From Mesostigma viride (taxonomy: Eukaryota > Streptophyta > Mesostigmatophyceae > Mesostigmatales > Mesostigmataceae): DNA of 64,000 bases. Each line of letters starts with the position of its first letter. Position 1 is the stretch's first letter. The DNA is taken from the NCBI GenBank assembly GCA_009746045.1, contig RPFO01000041.1:1840613-1904612 (forward strand), given 5' to 3'. The position numbers were made by a program, and so were the translations under genes. Below, one piece after another: positions 18,644 through 28,815 of this stretch. The notes under the pieces were generated by a model. That model had not been told where the DNA came from. It did no database searches and saw only the letters and a list, made by a program, of their open reading frames with translations.

Positions 18644-19149
18644 ATGACCACCACAAGACGGTGTTTGTCGAACACGAAAGAGGGGGTCCGGTGCAAACGT
18701 ATCTGCTCCGGGCGTAACAAATGTTGCGGGTCTCACAAAAAGGTAAAGCGGTCGACGCACACCGTGCGAGCGAGAATGAAGTTTACGCCACGTGCATCGA
18801 ACGGTGATATTGTGCATCCCGATCAACACCCCCCCCGCCGGCCGGTCAACCCGCCGGACAACCACCCCCCGGACAACCACCCGCCGGACAACCACCTCGC
18901 TACCTACCAGAGGGTCCAGACAGAGTTCGCATTCCAGGTGGGCCACTTATCAGGGCTCGTCGCTACCAATATCGCAATGCCATGCCCGGACCGCTTCGGA
19001 TCCGAGAGCGCCCCATGCAGCCAAACTATGATCGCGACGGGACAGTGGAGGAAGAATACGCGCGTCCCGCATTCTACGACCGACCACTCCCCCCCGTGCC
19101 ACGATATCCGCCACCGTCCCCTCCTCAGCAACCCGATGTGATCGATTAA
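18644..19149 (+). CDS. Cys-rich N-terminus and proline-rich C-terminus viral protein, frameshifted at a C8 run
   Basis: The N-terminal frame encodes a compact Cys motif (RCLSNTKEGVRCKRICSG then KCCGSHK) like small zinc modules of giant viruses. The frame open from 18644 then reads on to 19141, but after the C8 run (18829-18836) another frame is clearly the original. It gives GQPAGQPPPGQPPAGQPPR repeats, a basic segment, and a Pro/Tyr-rich tail ending PQQPDVID with a TAA at 19147-19149. A single-base indel in the C run explains the switch. The three 14-bp CCGGACAACCACCC repeats are at about 18855-18895. Function unknown. Confidence 0.6.
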
Positions 19150-19649
19150 ACGCGCAAACTACAGGCAAATTCTCTTCGCCTCCCTCTCCTCCTTCTGCTT
19201 TAAGGGGAGGTGGCACCCCAAAACCCAAAAAAACTGACATATGCTAATATCACTTGGAATTCATTTGCACAATGCTGAATTATGATTGGGGGCACTAAAT
19301 AACATCTCTAGTGAGTTGTCCATGCACTTGTTGGGGGTACTACCCCCATATATACGCCAATAATGCGCTATAAATAGCAAAAGACGCTAATTAGGGCTGA
19401 GTATGCCCCAGCCAATGCACTTATTTGTTGGCTACCAAAAATCAAGGTCATATAGTTCCCTGAGTTTGTAGCTTGCTGAGCTATTTACATCATGGAAATG
19501 GCAAAACCTTGAACAGTTATTAATTTTCCCGCAAAACAGGTCATTTTTTACCGGACATTGGGAGTAAACCTATCATAAACACTTCCGATAAGGCCACAAA
19601 ATCAACAAAAATTCCGGCTAACAGGGGGACAGCAGTGTTCCAAGTCCCA

Positions 19650-20037
19650 GGTCATTCCGACAAGTCTAGCTCAAGTTATTGCGTCAGACGTGTTTTCAAA
19701 AAAATGCCCGCTAAAACAGAAAATGTCACTATATCAGCCCTGGTAAGCATCCTGCACAAGGCAGGCAGGGCAAAACCAATCCCCCTTGGGCTCCTTAGTC
19801 AACGGGGGGTCAGCGCAGCACCCATGCAGTCCTCCCTTGCACCCGAATGTGCTGCACAGCAGGAAAGGGACACCGTCAATTTCATCCGGGGAAGCACATG
19901 CAAGGCAAGGAATATTATCAACATCATTCTCATCATCACTACTACCTTCCCCATCGTCCCCCTGCCCCTCCCTTTGCATCACGTCGTGGCAGCCACCCTT
20001 AACACAGGTCATTCCGACAAGTCTTGCTCAAGTAATA
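19650..20037. repeat. Direct repeat pair flanking the PHD ORF
   Basis: CAGGTCATTCCGACAAGTCT followed by one variable base and GCTCAAGT occurs at about 19650-19679 and about 20007-20036, roughly 357 bp apart. The repeats could mark a tandem duplication or the ends of a small element that carries the PHD segment. Confidence 0.7.
19734..20012 (-). pseudogene. PHD-finger fragment
   Basis: 92 codons with an acidic linker (DDGEGSSDDENDVDN), then a PHD-type zinc pattern: CLAC...LLCSTFGCKGGLHGCC...WFCPAC. PHD fingers bind histone H3 tails. There is no adjoining domain in frame, so this is either one exon of a host or transposon gene or a relic. Its sequence differs from the PHD finger at the end of the Ty3 Pol, so it is not a simple copy. 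Confidence 0.55.
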
Positions 20038-21780
20038 AGGTTATGCGTGCTAGAACCTGAACATAAGCTTAAGGGGGGGTTCTTTGTATATGGCCACTTA
20101 GGCATGCTGTTTTCCATCCAAAAAGCCAGACAGCATGCCCCACTCGATCACAAAACATAAGCAAACGGCTAGGCACCACATCTTCCCTCACCTGCCCTCG
20201 GCATGGCCAGCCTTGCCAGCGCAAGCATAGCAACACGATCGCTAGGCATACATGCCAAGAGAGCATACACTATACTCTACCCAAGGTTACCTTGTAAACT
20301 TCATGCCAAGAACTCAGCAAATCTATGATCAAAAGCACATATAATTAACTCTAGCACACTGATGACGACACATGCTCAAGGTTGGGGGTCACTGTGGCAC
20401 GCACTGATGGGTTTCCTAGACGACCACTCACTACCTGACAAGGCGCTAAGGACCACTCAGAAAGCAAGTAAACACAATCACACTTTACATGCCATCAACA
20501 TTGATCAAATCCATGCTGAATATGATGTGAAGTACAAAGGGGTGGCCACGCACCTCATACTCCTTCACCGTCCCTCGAGCATGGCCAGACTTATAAGTAC
20601 GTGAATAGCAATAATGATTATGGCACTAACATGCATTACCAGCATTTTCTATGTTTCTCCCAGGTTAGATTGTAAGGGTTATGCCAACCAAGCTTACCAA
20701 CACAGCAACAACTCCTTAACTGAACTACCCGACATGGGCAACAAACTGGAACTATGGAGGGCAAGGAACCAAGGAGATCATGGCATACAAAGCTTGTATG
20801 CAGTCAACCATGTCAACCATGGTTGGCTCAGTAACATTGCTGTCTTGTCACATCATCATAACAAGGAAAGCTAAAATAAACCAATGATGGCAGCTATCTA
20901 CATGCAGTCACACAAATGCAATATCTCCAACATGATCGTCGATTTAAAAAATTCCTTCCCTGCACGATAAAATGCAAAGAAACCAGTGGCGGCCGTTCAA
21001 CTTCTGACCGCTGTGATGCCGCTGCGAGGAAAGGGTGCGTCACTATCACACAACAAGAAGCGTCCATACGCACAACATCCTTGCCAGAACACGTGCTATG
21101 AAATCCCTTACGCCTTCCCTAGGATCTATCGGCTGAGACTGAAGCGGATTTGATCAAGACATCAACTAAAACAAGCTAAAGCTGACAGGTATTCGTCAAC
21201 ACGACAGCAAGCAACGGAGAGTTAACTGGCGGAAACTGACCAAAACGAACGCAAAAAACTTCGAACGATGAGCTCTTCGAAGAAAGAACTGATAGTAGAT
21301 AACAGTCGCCACAAATCTATACCTTGACCTCGTAGATCCCTCGCCCAGGCGCGCAACAACGGCCGTTCTTCCAAGGAAGGTTCCGACATGCACTGCGCAG
21401 GCCTGGAAAAATACTTACCGAGAATGGCCGAAAATGTAGCAAAAAGCACCCGTTCGGTTTAGAACTCGATGCTACCGATATGAATGCATCCTTCACGGTC
21501 AAGAAGACCCCCAAAACTGAGAATTTACTGCCGCAATCACGAATTCTATTTTATTCCGCGCGACCAAAAAATGCAGATTACCCCCCATGCCGATGGCAGT
21601 AAAAGAAAGCAGCGATATTGTAAACCAGCCACTTGCCGCCACAATCCAACATTATTAAATCATCGTCTTCAACATCCAAGCATTTTTTTTGCATTTCTCT
21701 AGCCCTACATTGCTAGTTTCGCCTAAACGCAGTCGCCATGACCACTTCCGCAAGTGGTGCGCGCACGGAGCACCCACTTT

Positions 21781-22680
21781 TCACGGTACGGCCGGTGCCG
21801 CGAATTTTTTCGCGCGGAAAATATTCGGCGCGCCACGTCCCCTTAATCTCATGACCTTCTGGTTCTCCTGGATGCACTCCGCGTCGACGACGGCGTCGTG
21901 AAGACCCCGCGCCTTGAACACGGGCTCCATCAGGTCGCGGCTCCTCTTCGATACCAACAGCGGGTTCTCGTCGGTGCGCTTGATCTCGTCGGCCTCGCTC
22001 AGCTGCATGAACGTCATCGCCGCTGCTTGGATGCGGCTCTGAAGGTCGCGAGACGAACCTCTCGCGCTGTACAATGTCCGGAGTTGAGTGGCCGTCTTCC
22101 CGGTGACGGCCATGTTGTTGGTGTCGTGCACCGCGGGATATAACATGCCGCATCCCTTATGCTTGCCCATGTACTCCTTGATGGAGTCGTTCAACTCGCG
22201 CGTCGACCAGCTGCTCTGAATGCGAGGGTGCTCGTCCAGATTGACCACCGCGCCACTCGACGCGTCGGCGCGGCGCAGGATGTCCTCGGCCAGTGTACGG
22301 TCCGCGTTCAAGTAGCGCTCCAATAGGACCGACACCTTCTCGCGGAACTTGGCCGCGATCTTGCCGGGCAGCAGCATTATGATCCGCGTCAGGCCCTGAC
22401 GGTCCGTCACCGGGGTGTCTCGCTGCCGGGCCCCAGGGAATTTCCAGAGTAATATGGTTGATTCCACTTCCTTGTGCTCACTCTCGATGCGCGAGAACGC
22501 AAGACTGGCCATACGGTGAGAGTTCACCTTGAATGATCCATCCGGGTTAGTGAACGAAATGCAAGCAATGGCATCGATGATCGAAATCTTTCCATCCTCT
22601 GTCACTCGAATCTTTCCCGCAAACTGAGGGTCCTCATCCGACCCATCAGCGGGCTTCATGTATTGCACGAGTGCTGACAT
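21781..22680 (-). CDS. Viral protein of an unknown family with a paralogue at 57039-57413
   Basis: 299 residues. The N-terminal 100 residues (IIDAIACISFTNPDGSFKV ... KFPGARQRDTPVTDRQ ... IIMLLPGKIAAKFREK) match the order and spacing of the 124-residue protein at 57039-57413 (ALDVIRIACFQKPDGSTPM ... KYPEFHQY ... FVRRLPGKAKSFRSM). The helical region after it (VSVLLERYLNADRTLAEDIL) resembles proteins seen in algal giant viruses and algae. The LPGK helix could be DNA-binding as in KilA-N/Bro proteins, but that is a guess. No frameshift. Confidence 0.65.
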   Translation of the reverse strand: MSALVQYMKPADGSDEDPQFAGKIRVTEDGKISIIDAIACISFTNPDGSFKVNSHRMASLAFSRIESEHKEVESTILLWKFPGARQRDTPVTDRQGLTRIIMLLPGKIAAKFREKVSVLLERYLNADRTLAEDILRRADASSGAVVNLDEHPRIQSSWSTRELNDSIKEYMGKHKGCGMLYPAVHDTNNMAVTGKTATQLRTLYSARGSSRDLQSRIQAAAMTFMQLSEADEIKRTDENPLLVSKRSRDLMEPVFKARGLHDAVVDAECIQENQKVMRLRGRGAPNIFRAKKFAAPAVP

Positions 22681-22914
22681 AGCTGTATGATTCTAGGCTG
22701 AGACAAAACAGGTTTCGAGGTGAACGAATTTATACATGTTGTGGGGGGGCGTAACGACTTTCATGTTTTGGCGGGAATCGACGAGATGATGACACGTTTC
22801 ATTTATTCATCATTTTGATATAATATGAGTTACACGCCACGTCATTCAACATTCTCACTGCCTCTCCCGGGAAATTCCAGAGTAATCTGGTTGTAACAAC
22901 TTCGGGATTGGTGG
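22681..22914. other. Intergenic region with a 25-bp echo of the neighbouring gene
   Basis: A GAA(A)TTCCAGAGTAAT.TGGTTG sequence at about 22869-22893 repeats a coding stretch at about 22438-22461 of the flanking gene. The rest contains a G7 run (22743-22749) and A/T-rich promoter-like sequence. No gene seen. Confidence 0.4.
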
Positions 22915-23169
22915 CTACTGGGCCCTTTCATCGACGAAGAAAGATTTCACGTAAACGACCACCGGCGTGTTCTGTCCGAACACGTGGTGCAATAACTCTC
23001 CGATCACGACCAAGGCCACGAAATATCCTAATACTGGCATCGCTCTCAAGCGACGTTTGTCAGCGTAATACGAAATGATGACGGCGGCGAGAAGGGTCGC
23101 GACCCAATCGAAGAGGGCGCTTCCCAAGATCCTGAACGACCTGATGTACTCTAACGCCGACATGCTCAT
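22915..23169 (-). CDS. Small two-helix membrane protein, giant-virus type
   Basis: 84 residues from the ATG at 23169 (a second ATG is at 23163). Two hydrophobic helices (ALFDWVATLLAAVIISYYA and GYFVALVVIGELLHHVFG) are separated by a basic loop, with a GQNTPV motif after the second. This arrangement, with EYIRSFRILGSALFD at the start, is like small membrane proteins found in many giant viruses. It starts 3 bp before the stop of the upstream minus-strand gene, suggesting co-expression. Confidence 0.65.
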   Translation of the reverse strand: MSMSALEYIRSFRILGSALFDWVATLLAAVIISYYADKRRLRAMPVLGYFVALVVIGELLHHVFGQNTPVVVYVKSFFVDERAQ

Positions 23170-23171
23170 AA

Positions 23172-24125
23172 TCAGAGTGACATTATCTGCTCGGAGACGC
23201 GCGACCTGACTTTCCTCGAAAGGGGCTTCTCCATGACGACCCCGTTCTTGTGGACGCCCCACGCCCTCGGGATGGGGTTCCTGATCCTGAGAAGCTTGAT
23301 AAGCACCAGGTCCTCGAGGTCGATGTTCTGCTTGTTGCGGTACACGTGGTCCAGCTTCTCGCCGGACTTGGGAACTAAGTCCATCATGTACCAGTACCTG
23401 TCCCTCGTCATGATCCGCTCGTTCTTCGCCATGTCTAGGATGGAGAGCGGGTAGTACATGATCAGGAGACGGGACGGTGTCATGAGACGGGCAAACACCG
23501 TCTCGTCGGTATCCTCTCCGCTGAGGAAGTCGACGTGCGTCCTCGTGAAGGACCAGTTGTCCATCAGGAAACTCACGTCCACGGGACGCTTGAGATCACA
23601 ACCCGGGACGCAGTTCCTCGTGTTGACGAGACCCGCCACGATGTTGCGCGCTAGGGCCTTGTCCTCCTTGGACGACGGCTCGCGAGAAAACACGCGGCGG
23701 AGACACTCGAGCTGTTGCTGGTCCGCGATGTCGACGCAGATAACGTGATTCAAGACCCCGCATTCTTTCGCAAGCGCAGACTCGGGCAGGACCAACGGCC
23801 CCTTGCCAGACACCACGCTGCTCGCCACAAACTCTGGGGGGAGGTTGTGAAAAACGCAATACTGCCGACCGTCGACCTCTCGCAAGGACGTTCTGCACCT
23901 CGACTTGGGAATCTCCACTTCCGTCTTGGTGAGCCTGTCTTGGCCCACGAAGACCGTCTCGGTCTGTTTGAGATCCGAGGCCTTCACTTTGTCCGTTGTG
24001 ACTCGTTTGCGATGGATAGGACGAGGACGCGCGCTGTCAGAGGACTTGGCCATAGGAAAAAACACGGGGAATCCCGTGGCGATGGGGGCTTCCATGTCGC
24101 TCTTTCTCGCACGCCGCCAAGACAC
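23172..24125 (-). CDS. Conserved-looking viral protein of unknown function
   Basis: 317 codons if started at 24125; ATGs at 24095 and 24053 (MAKSSDSARPRPIHRKR) are possible starts and the last is the most natural. A soluble protein with one short cysteine group and many charged residues; no recognisable catalytic motif or membrane helix. It ends 3 bp from the start of the small membrane gene. Family not recognised. Confidence 0.6.
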   Translation of the reverse strand: MSWRRARKSDMEAPIATGFPVFFPMAKSSDSARPRPIHRKRVTTDKVKASDLKQTETVFVGQDRLTKTEVEIPKSRCRTSLREVDGRQYCVFHNLPPEFVASSVVSGKGPLVLPESALAKECGVLNHVICVDIADQQQLECLRRVFSREPSSKEDKALARNIVAGLVNTRNCVPGCDLKRPVDVSFLMDNWSFTRTHVDFLSGEDTDETVFARLMTPSRLLIMYYPLSILDMAKNERIMTRDRYWYMMDLVPKSGEKLDHVYRNKQNIDLEDLVLIKLLRIRNPIPRAWGVHKNGVVMEKPLSRKVRSRVSEQIMSL

Positions 24126-24226
24126 GCGGTCTTAAATACGCCGACGAAAACACGCGGTTCTGATGAAACGCGACAAAAGCGCGGGGAATGAACTTAACGC
24201 GGATAAAACAAAAGAGCGCGAAGGTA

Positions 24227-24859
24227 TTACGAAACCGTCCACATGTTCCTATGCGGATCTCGTCCGTACGATATGGCGGAACTCTGTCCGTTGCCCACCC
24301 CGAGCACATCCTTCCTGGCCTTCAGCGACACCCATAGCATTGGTACGAGCGTCAGCAGAGGCACGAGAGCCCATGCCATGTCATGAAAGTCTCTAGCACC
24401 GCGCACGATGATTAATACCACGGAAGGGACCGCCACCGCCAGGAAACTGGCGATGGAGTTTCGGCGGTACCTCTTGAATCTCTCGGTTTGAGTCTCGTCG
24501 TCGTACACGACAATCCGAGCGACGATCAAGTTGACCAACGCTAGCATTGCCGCTGGGATGATCGCGTAGGTGAGCAGGCGCATACTATACGTCCTGCCCG
24601 CGCGCATGTAAGTCGTAAGACGCGACAACGCCGCCTCCATCTTGACTTGAGCTTCATGAACCTCGCCGATGTTATCGACAGTACTACTATTATTCGCGTT
24701 TACATTTTCTGGTTTTGTATTGGTGAGTCGAATAGCACACTTTGATGCAAATTCTGAAGTCGCTGCATTGAAAATATCGAACAAACTTTGTAGCTTCTTA
24801 TCTGGCTCTCCTATTGATGCGGACGCTGGGAATGGTGCAGGAGCTGTCTGTCCAGCCAT
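24227..24859 (-). CDS. Multi-pass membrane protein of unknown function
   Basis: 210 residues. A polar N-terminal half ends in a helix (LTTYMRAGRTYSMRLLTYAI), followed by three or four hydrophobic helices (IIPAAMLALVNLIVARIVV; SFLAVAVPSVVLIIVR; ALVPLLTLVPMLWVSL). Divergent from the fibre gene, sharing 108 bp of A/T-rich DNA. No family recognised. Confidence 0.6.
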   Translation of the reverse strand: MAGQTAPAPFPASASIGEPDKKLQSLFDIFNAATSEFASKCAIRLTNTKPENVNANNSSTVDNIGEVHEAQVKMEAALSRLTTYMRAGRTYSMRLLTYAIIPAAMLALVNLIVARIVVYDDETQTERFKRYRRNSIASFLAVAVPSVVLIIVRGARDFHDMAWALVPLLTLVPMLWVSLKARKDVLGVGNGQSSAISYGRDPHRNMWTVS

Positions 24860-24967
24860 CCGAGCGAGATATGTTTATATTAGCGGCCACATTTTTTAGG
24901 ATTGCGATATAGGGCGTCAATACCACGTGATTGGTTTTTTTCTTGCCTGATATCATATCGGAACACG
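24860..24967. promoter_or_regulatory. Divergent promoter region of the fibre gene
   Basis: 108 bp between ATGs at 24859 and 24968 with TATGTTTATATTAG on one side and TGATATCATATCGG near the fibre start. By position it must drive both genes. Confidence 0.4.
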
Positions 24968-26852
24968 ATGAGCACGGGACTTGCGAATCTAGGAACGGCC
25001 AGGTTTAAGCATTTGTACACCGAGCAGGCGAGTTCGGATACCCAGCCGAGCAGTTCGTTCTCCATCTTTTCCAACACGAAGATCGATCTAGTCCCTAATG
25101 TTATCAACGGAAACGCCGTCGACGCCGCGACTCTGCCCACGACCGACTTGACCACGAACGAGGTTGTCGTCCACGGCAGTCTTCGCGTCATGGGACCGTT
25201 GTCCGCGGACGGCGGAAATGCCACGACCGTGAATTACACAAAGGACGTCTCGACCACCGAGGCGACGAACACGTCGGTCAAGTCCACAAACAACCACCTT
25301 GTTTTGGAGGCGGCCTCCACGCTGAAGGAAGTCATCGTGCAGGACTCTCGCTTTGTGGCCCATCGCCCCACGCAGGTCATCAGCACCTCCACCGTCCCAT
25401 CGCCCGATGCCTTGTCCGTGCGTGCCGAGAGGGTAGTGTCGGCAGGCGTCGGAGAGAACAAGGAGTTCACTCTCGGTCTCGTGTACGGCGACACAGGCTC
25501 CAACTTCACAGGCGCCAGCGCCACCAGCAAGACGGCATGGCGTGGTATCGTCGATTCAGGGGCGGTCGACAATGGAGATCAAGTCGGACACGCAGATGCG
25601 CGTGTCCGCCGACCGTCTCGTCACCGGCAAGGTGCGTCTGGGAGCCGGGTCGACCATCACACTGGCCCCGAGCATCACCACGCCTGGAGCAGACCCGGCC
25701 ACCAAGGTGGTCGTGCGGACAGCGAACGTTGAGAACTCTGGCGTCACCAGCACATCCGACACACGTGGTAACCATAGCTATTCCGTGGGGGCTACCACGA
25801 TCGCAGCCACGAGGGGCGTAGGGTCCGTGAGTGGCGGTAACTTGTGGCTCACGGGTGACACGAGCGTCAGTGGCAGCAGCGTGGCGGTCGAGCAAGTGAG
25901 TTTCCAGGACTCGCGTGTGTCCACTAGCAATCCCACCCTGGCGTTGACTGCCGCGTCCACTGTGTCGGTGGAGAAGGACCTCGTGTTGACGGCCACGGAC
26001 GGGGATGGCGGCAAGGTGTCCACTAAAACAGGGGATCTGTACTTGAACCCTGCCAGTGGAGTCGTAAAGGTGAACGGCAACCTCAACGTGGACGGCACGT
26101 TCACTACCGTAAACACCACCAATGTGGCAATTACGGACAAAACGTTGAGTCTCGCCGGCACAAAAAAATTAGCGTGGTGACGTCGTGGGCGTTCGACACG
26201 GACTCTGCCGTTAGCACGACCGGATTGTCTATGACCCTCAGCAACGCCGCTGTGGTGGGGAGCAAGCTGCAATTGACTCAGGGCGTGCTCGCACAGGGGT
26301 CGGTAAGTAACGCATCTTTCCCAAAGAGCCTCGAATCATATGAAGTTACCTTCAACGTCACTTTCGATGGCGTACCCGGGGTGGCGTCGAAGAAACTGTT
26401 CTCCTACGGTCCCTTGTTTGTTCAATGGAACACTGGCAACACTGTCACTGTGAACAACGGCAGCGGCGTCACGTCTACGTCCGTCACGTCCCCGCTCATC
26501 ACCGCGGCGGCGACTACGAAGAAGTATAAGGTCGTGGCGCGAAGGGTGTACTTTTCCACCACAGCGTTGTCCACGTTCGAGCTGTTTGTGGATGGAGTTA
26601 GGTGCATCATCACAACCGGCGACGCTATTGCCAATCTAGACGTCACCACGGGGCCTACCCTTGTGTTGGGGGGTGACACGTACACATGCGTGGTCACGTA
26701 CGATGACGTGCGTATCGAGAGCGTCACGACCCCGACGAACACTCTCGGCGATGGGGCCGGAGTGACAGTGCAAGGTGACGGTAGTGTTAATTCTACCGCC
26801 TGCGACCGGTCCATCACTTGGAATAAGAACGCCACCCAAGAGAAGGGTGATT
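24968..26852 (+). CDS. Fibre gene piece 1 (with two frameshifts)
   Basis: The start is taken at ATG 24968 (MSTGLANLG); the open frame extends upstream to 24902, but that segment is basic and promoter-like. Frame 1 runs to about 25560, frame 2 from about 25563 (STMEIKSDTQMRV) to 26165, and frame 3 from about 26166 (ISVVTSWAF) to the insertion at 26853. Each switch lies in a homopolymer. Repeated blocks such as VQDSRF/SFQDSRV and LEAASTL/LTAASTV show internal duplication, typical of fibre shafts. Confidence 0.7.
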
Positions 26853-27428
26853 CATGTCCCACGTAGCTCCCACAAAAACCAGCATCTTCATTAAAACAAT
26901 AAGTGGAAGCATACATGTGACACTAATTGACATGCCCGGAGGCACGCCGTTCAAGGCCCTTCATGAAGTACGTTGCCCTAGAGGCAACCAAGACACGGGT
27001 GGGTGGGTGGGGAGCAAAGAAAGAGGCCGACAAAACCAGCCAGAGCGGCTTTTAGTCGCAAAACCTCCCTTATCCCTAGCTAACTGACGTCATTAAACCC
27101 TTATGTTTAGTGGATGCTAGTAAGACGCTAACCGTACAGACCGGGGGTAGAATATCCCGAATCTGCACGGCTAGTATTAAATAATGCGTAGGTTGTTCTT
27201 TTCAGGGGCACTGCACCTCACGCCCCGTTCCGCCCGGGTATAATCAACCCAAGCGCGGAACGCACATTTTATTTAATTCATTTTTCAACCATGCACTATA
27301 TTGCATCTACTAATCACAAAAGCTCTAGCCAAACAGCTACGAGTAAACACTACGACCTATAAGCCGCTCATCCAGCGGCCTCTTGTTCCCGCATTCACGT
27401 ATAGAAGAAACTCCGTTCAAAGAACCCC
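26853..27428 (+). mobile_element. GATT-flanked element, internally deleted copy 1
   Basis: 576 bp between GATT (26849-26852) and GATT (27429-27432). It is made of R1 (26853-26978) + 33 bp + R2 (27012-27428). R1 and R2 are identical in length to those of the adjacent copy 2, whose middle is 836 bp, so copy 1 is a deletion derivative. The element begins C-ATGTCCCACG and ends AAAGAACCCC. No terminal inverted repeats. Confidence 0.75.
26854..26979 (+). CDS. Ubiquitin-like N-terminal segment encoded by the element
   Basis: The ATG is the second base of the element. The first 42 codons contain SIFIKTISGSIHVTLI and GTPFKALHEV, which follow the first beta-hairpin and helix of ubiquitin (QIFVKTLTGKTITLEV ... 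IENVKAKI). The same codons occur in copy 2 from 27434. In both copies the frame leaves the conserved region after the R1 boundary. Only a fragment of a ubiquitin fold can be encoded here. Similarity was judged by eye. Confidence 0.4.
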
Positions 27429-27432
27429 GATT

Positions 27433-28811
27433 CATGTCCCACGTAGCTCCCACAAAAACCAGCATCTTCATTAAAACAATAAGTGGAAGCATACATGTGA
27501 CACTAATTGACATGCCCGGAGGCACGCCGTTCAAGGCCCTTCATGAAGTACGTTGCCCAATCACCCCCGCCCTGGCTTTCCCTTGAAGCCGCACTCCACC
27601 TTGCTCGTTGTCACAAGTGACCGCCCTGCCGCAAAACGGGAGCCCCCCCACATCGGGAGGCGTGTGCCCGGCGGCTGTGGATGCATGGCCAGGCCCAAAA
27701 AGGCCCAGCGCATTAGCACTGCGATTGCGCACGGCCAGCCTATCATGACCCCTCTCGGGGCCCCGAGTCGGTACCGCTATGGCCGTCTCCCCATAGACCC
27801 GGGGTGCTTCGAGAAAAAACGTGGACCTAGCCCAGGCCCCGCCAGCCCGGATGCCCGAGGCCACAGCCCCAGGCACCTGGCTGAACGAGAGTCCGTTCAG
27901 CCAAGACCGCATTCCCCCCCGAGGTTTCTATGCGTGGGGAAAAAATTTCTAGCTTAGGCGCTTTTCCCATCGCCGTCCCCAGCCCCAACCACCCCCCCTC
28001 GGCGGAAGGCAATTGCAAAGTTTGCTGGCCAGCAGCAATTTCCGAAGAAAAAGCCGCAGGCCGCGGACCGAGACACGGGTCGCCAGTGCCAGCCATCCGG
28101 CTCCAACCCGGGGTGCAAGCATCCCCAGGTACGGAGCACCAGCTCGGGCACTGGGCCGACCAAGCGACAGTTGAGCACCTGTCACGGCATCCGGCCCACC
28201 AAAGACCCCAAGCTGGGGAAAAGGTGCGGACCGGAGGTAATCATTTTCTTTTCTTTTAGTTAACCGAGCGAGGAACTACGCCTGGCCGGTTAACAACTGG
28301 AAGTCTCACCACTGGCCAAGTGGCCAGTGCAACCAGTGCTTTTGGGATTTTGCTCCGCAGCACCCATAGCTGCGGCTGCCGCCGCAACGACAACGAGCAA
28401 AGAAAGAGGCCGACAAAACCAGCCAGAGCGGCTTTTAGTCGCAAAACCTCCCTTATCCCTAGCTAACTGACGTCATTAAACCCTTATGTTTAGTGGATGC
28501 TAGTAAGACGCTAACCGTACAGACCGGGGGTAGAATATCCCGAATCTGCACGGCTAGTATTAAATAATGCGTAGGTTGTTCTTTTCAGGGGCACTGCACC
28601 TCACGCCCCGTTCCGCCCGGGTATAATCAACCCAAGCGCGGAACGCACATTTTATTTAATTCATTTTTCAACCATGCACTATATTGCATCTACTAATCAC
28701 AAAAGCTCTAGCCAAACAGCTACGAGTAAACACTACGACCTATAAGCCGCTCATCCAGCGGCCTCTTGTTCCCGCATTCACGTATAGAAGAAACTCCGTT
28801 CAAAGAACCCC
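27433..28811 (+). mobile_element. GATT-flanked element, longer copy 2
   Basis: 1,379 bp between GATT (27429-27432) and GATT (28812-28815): R1 (27433-27558), an 836-bp middle (27559-28394) that is C/G-rich and without a convincing ORF, and R2 (28395-28811). Placement of two copies head to tail with a shared 4-bp target suggests either tandem transposition into the same site or recombination between copies. Removal of both copies restores the fibre frame. Confidence 0.7.
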
Positions 28812-28815
28812 GATT

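Larger units (their letters stand above)
19150..21780. other. 2.6-kb non-viral-looking, mostly non-coding block
   Basis: A/T-richer than its neighbours, with no long protein-like frame except a PHD-finger exon-like ORF (19734-20012). Two direct copies of CAGGTCATTCCGACAAGTCT (about 19650 and 20007) flank that ORF. The limits of an insertion could not be fixed: no target duplication was found between the flanking viral genes. It is most likely transposon remnant or host DNA. Confidence 0.45.

Noticed and set aside
27383-27586. A longer ORF running from R2 into R1 of the tandem element
   Set aside because: It crosses a junction made by tandem placement; the conserved part starts at the ATG of R1 in both copies.
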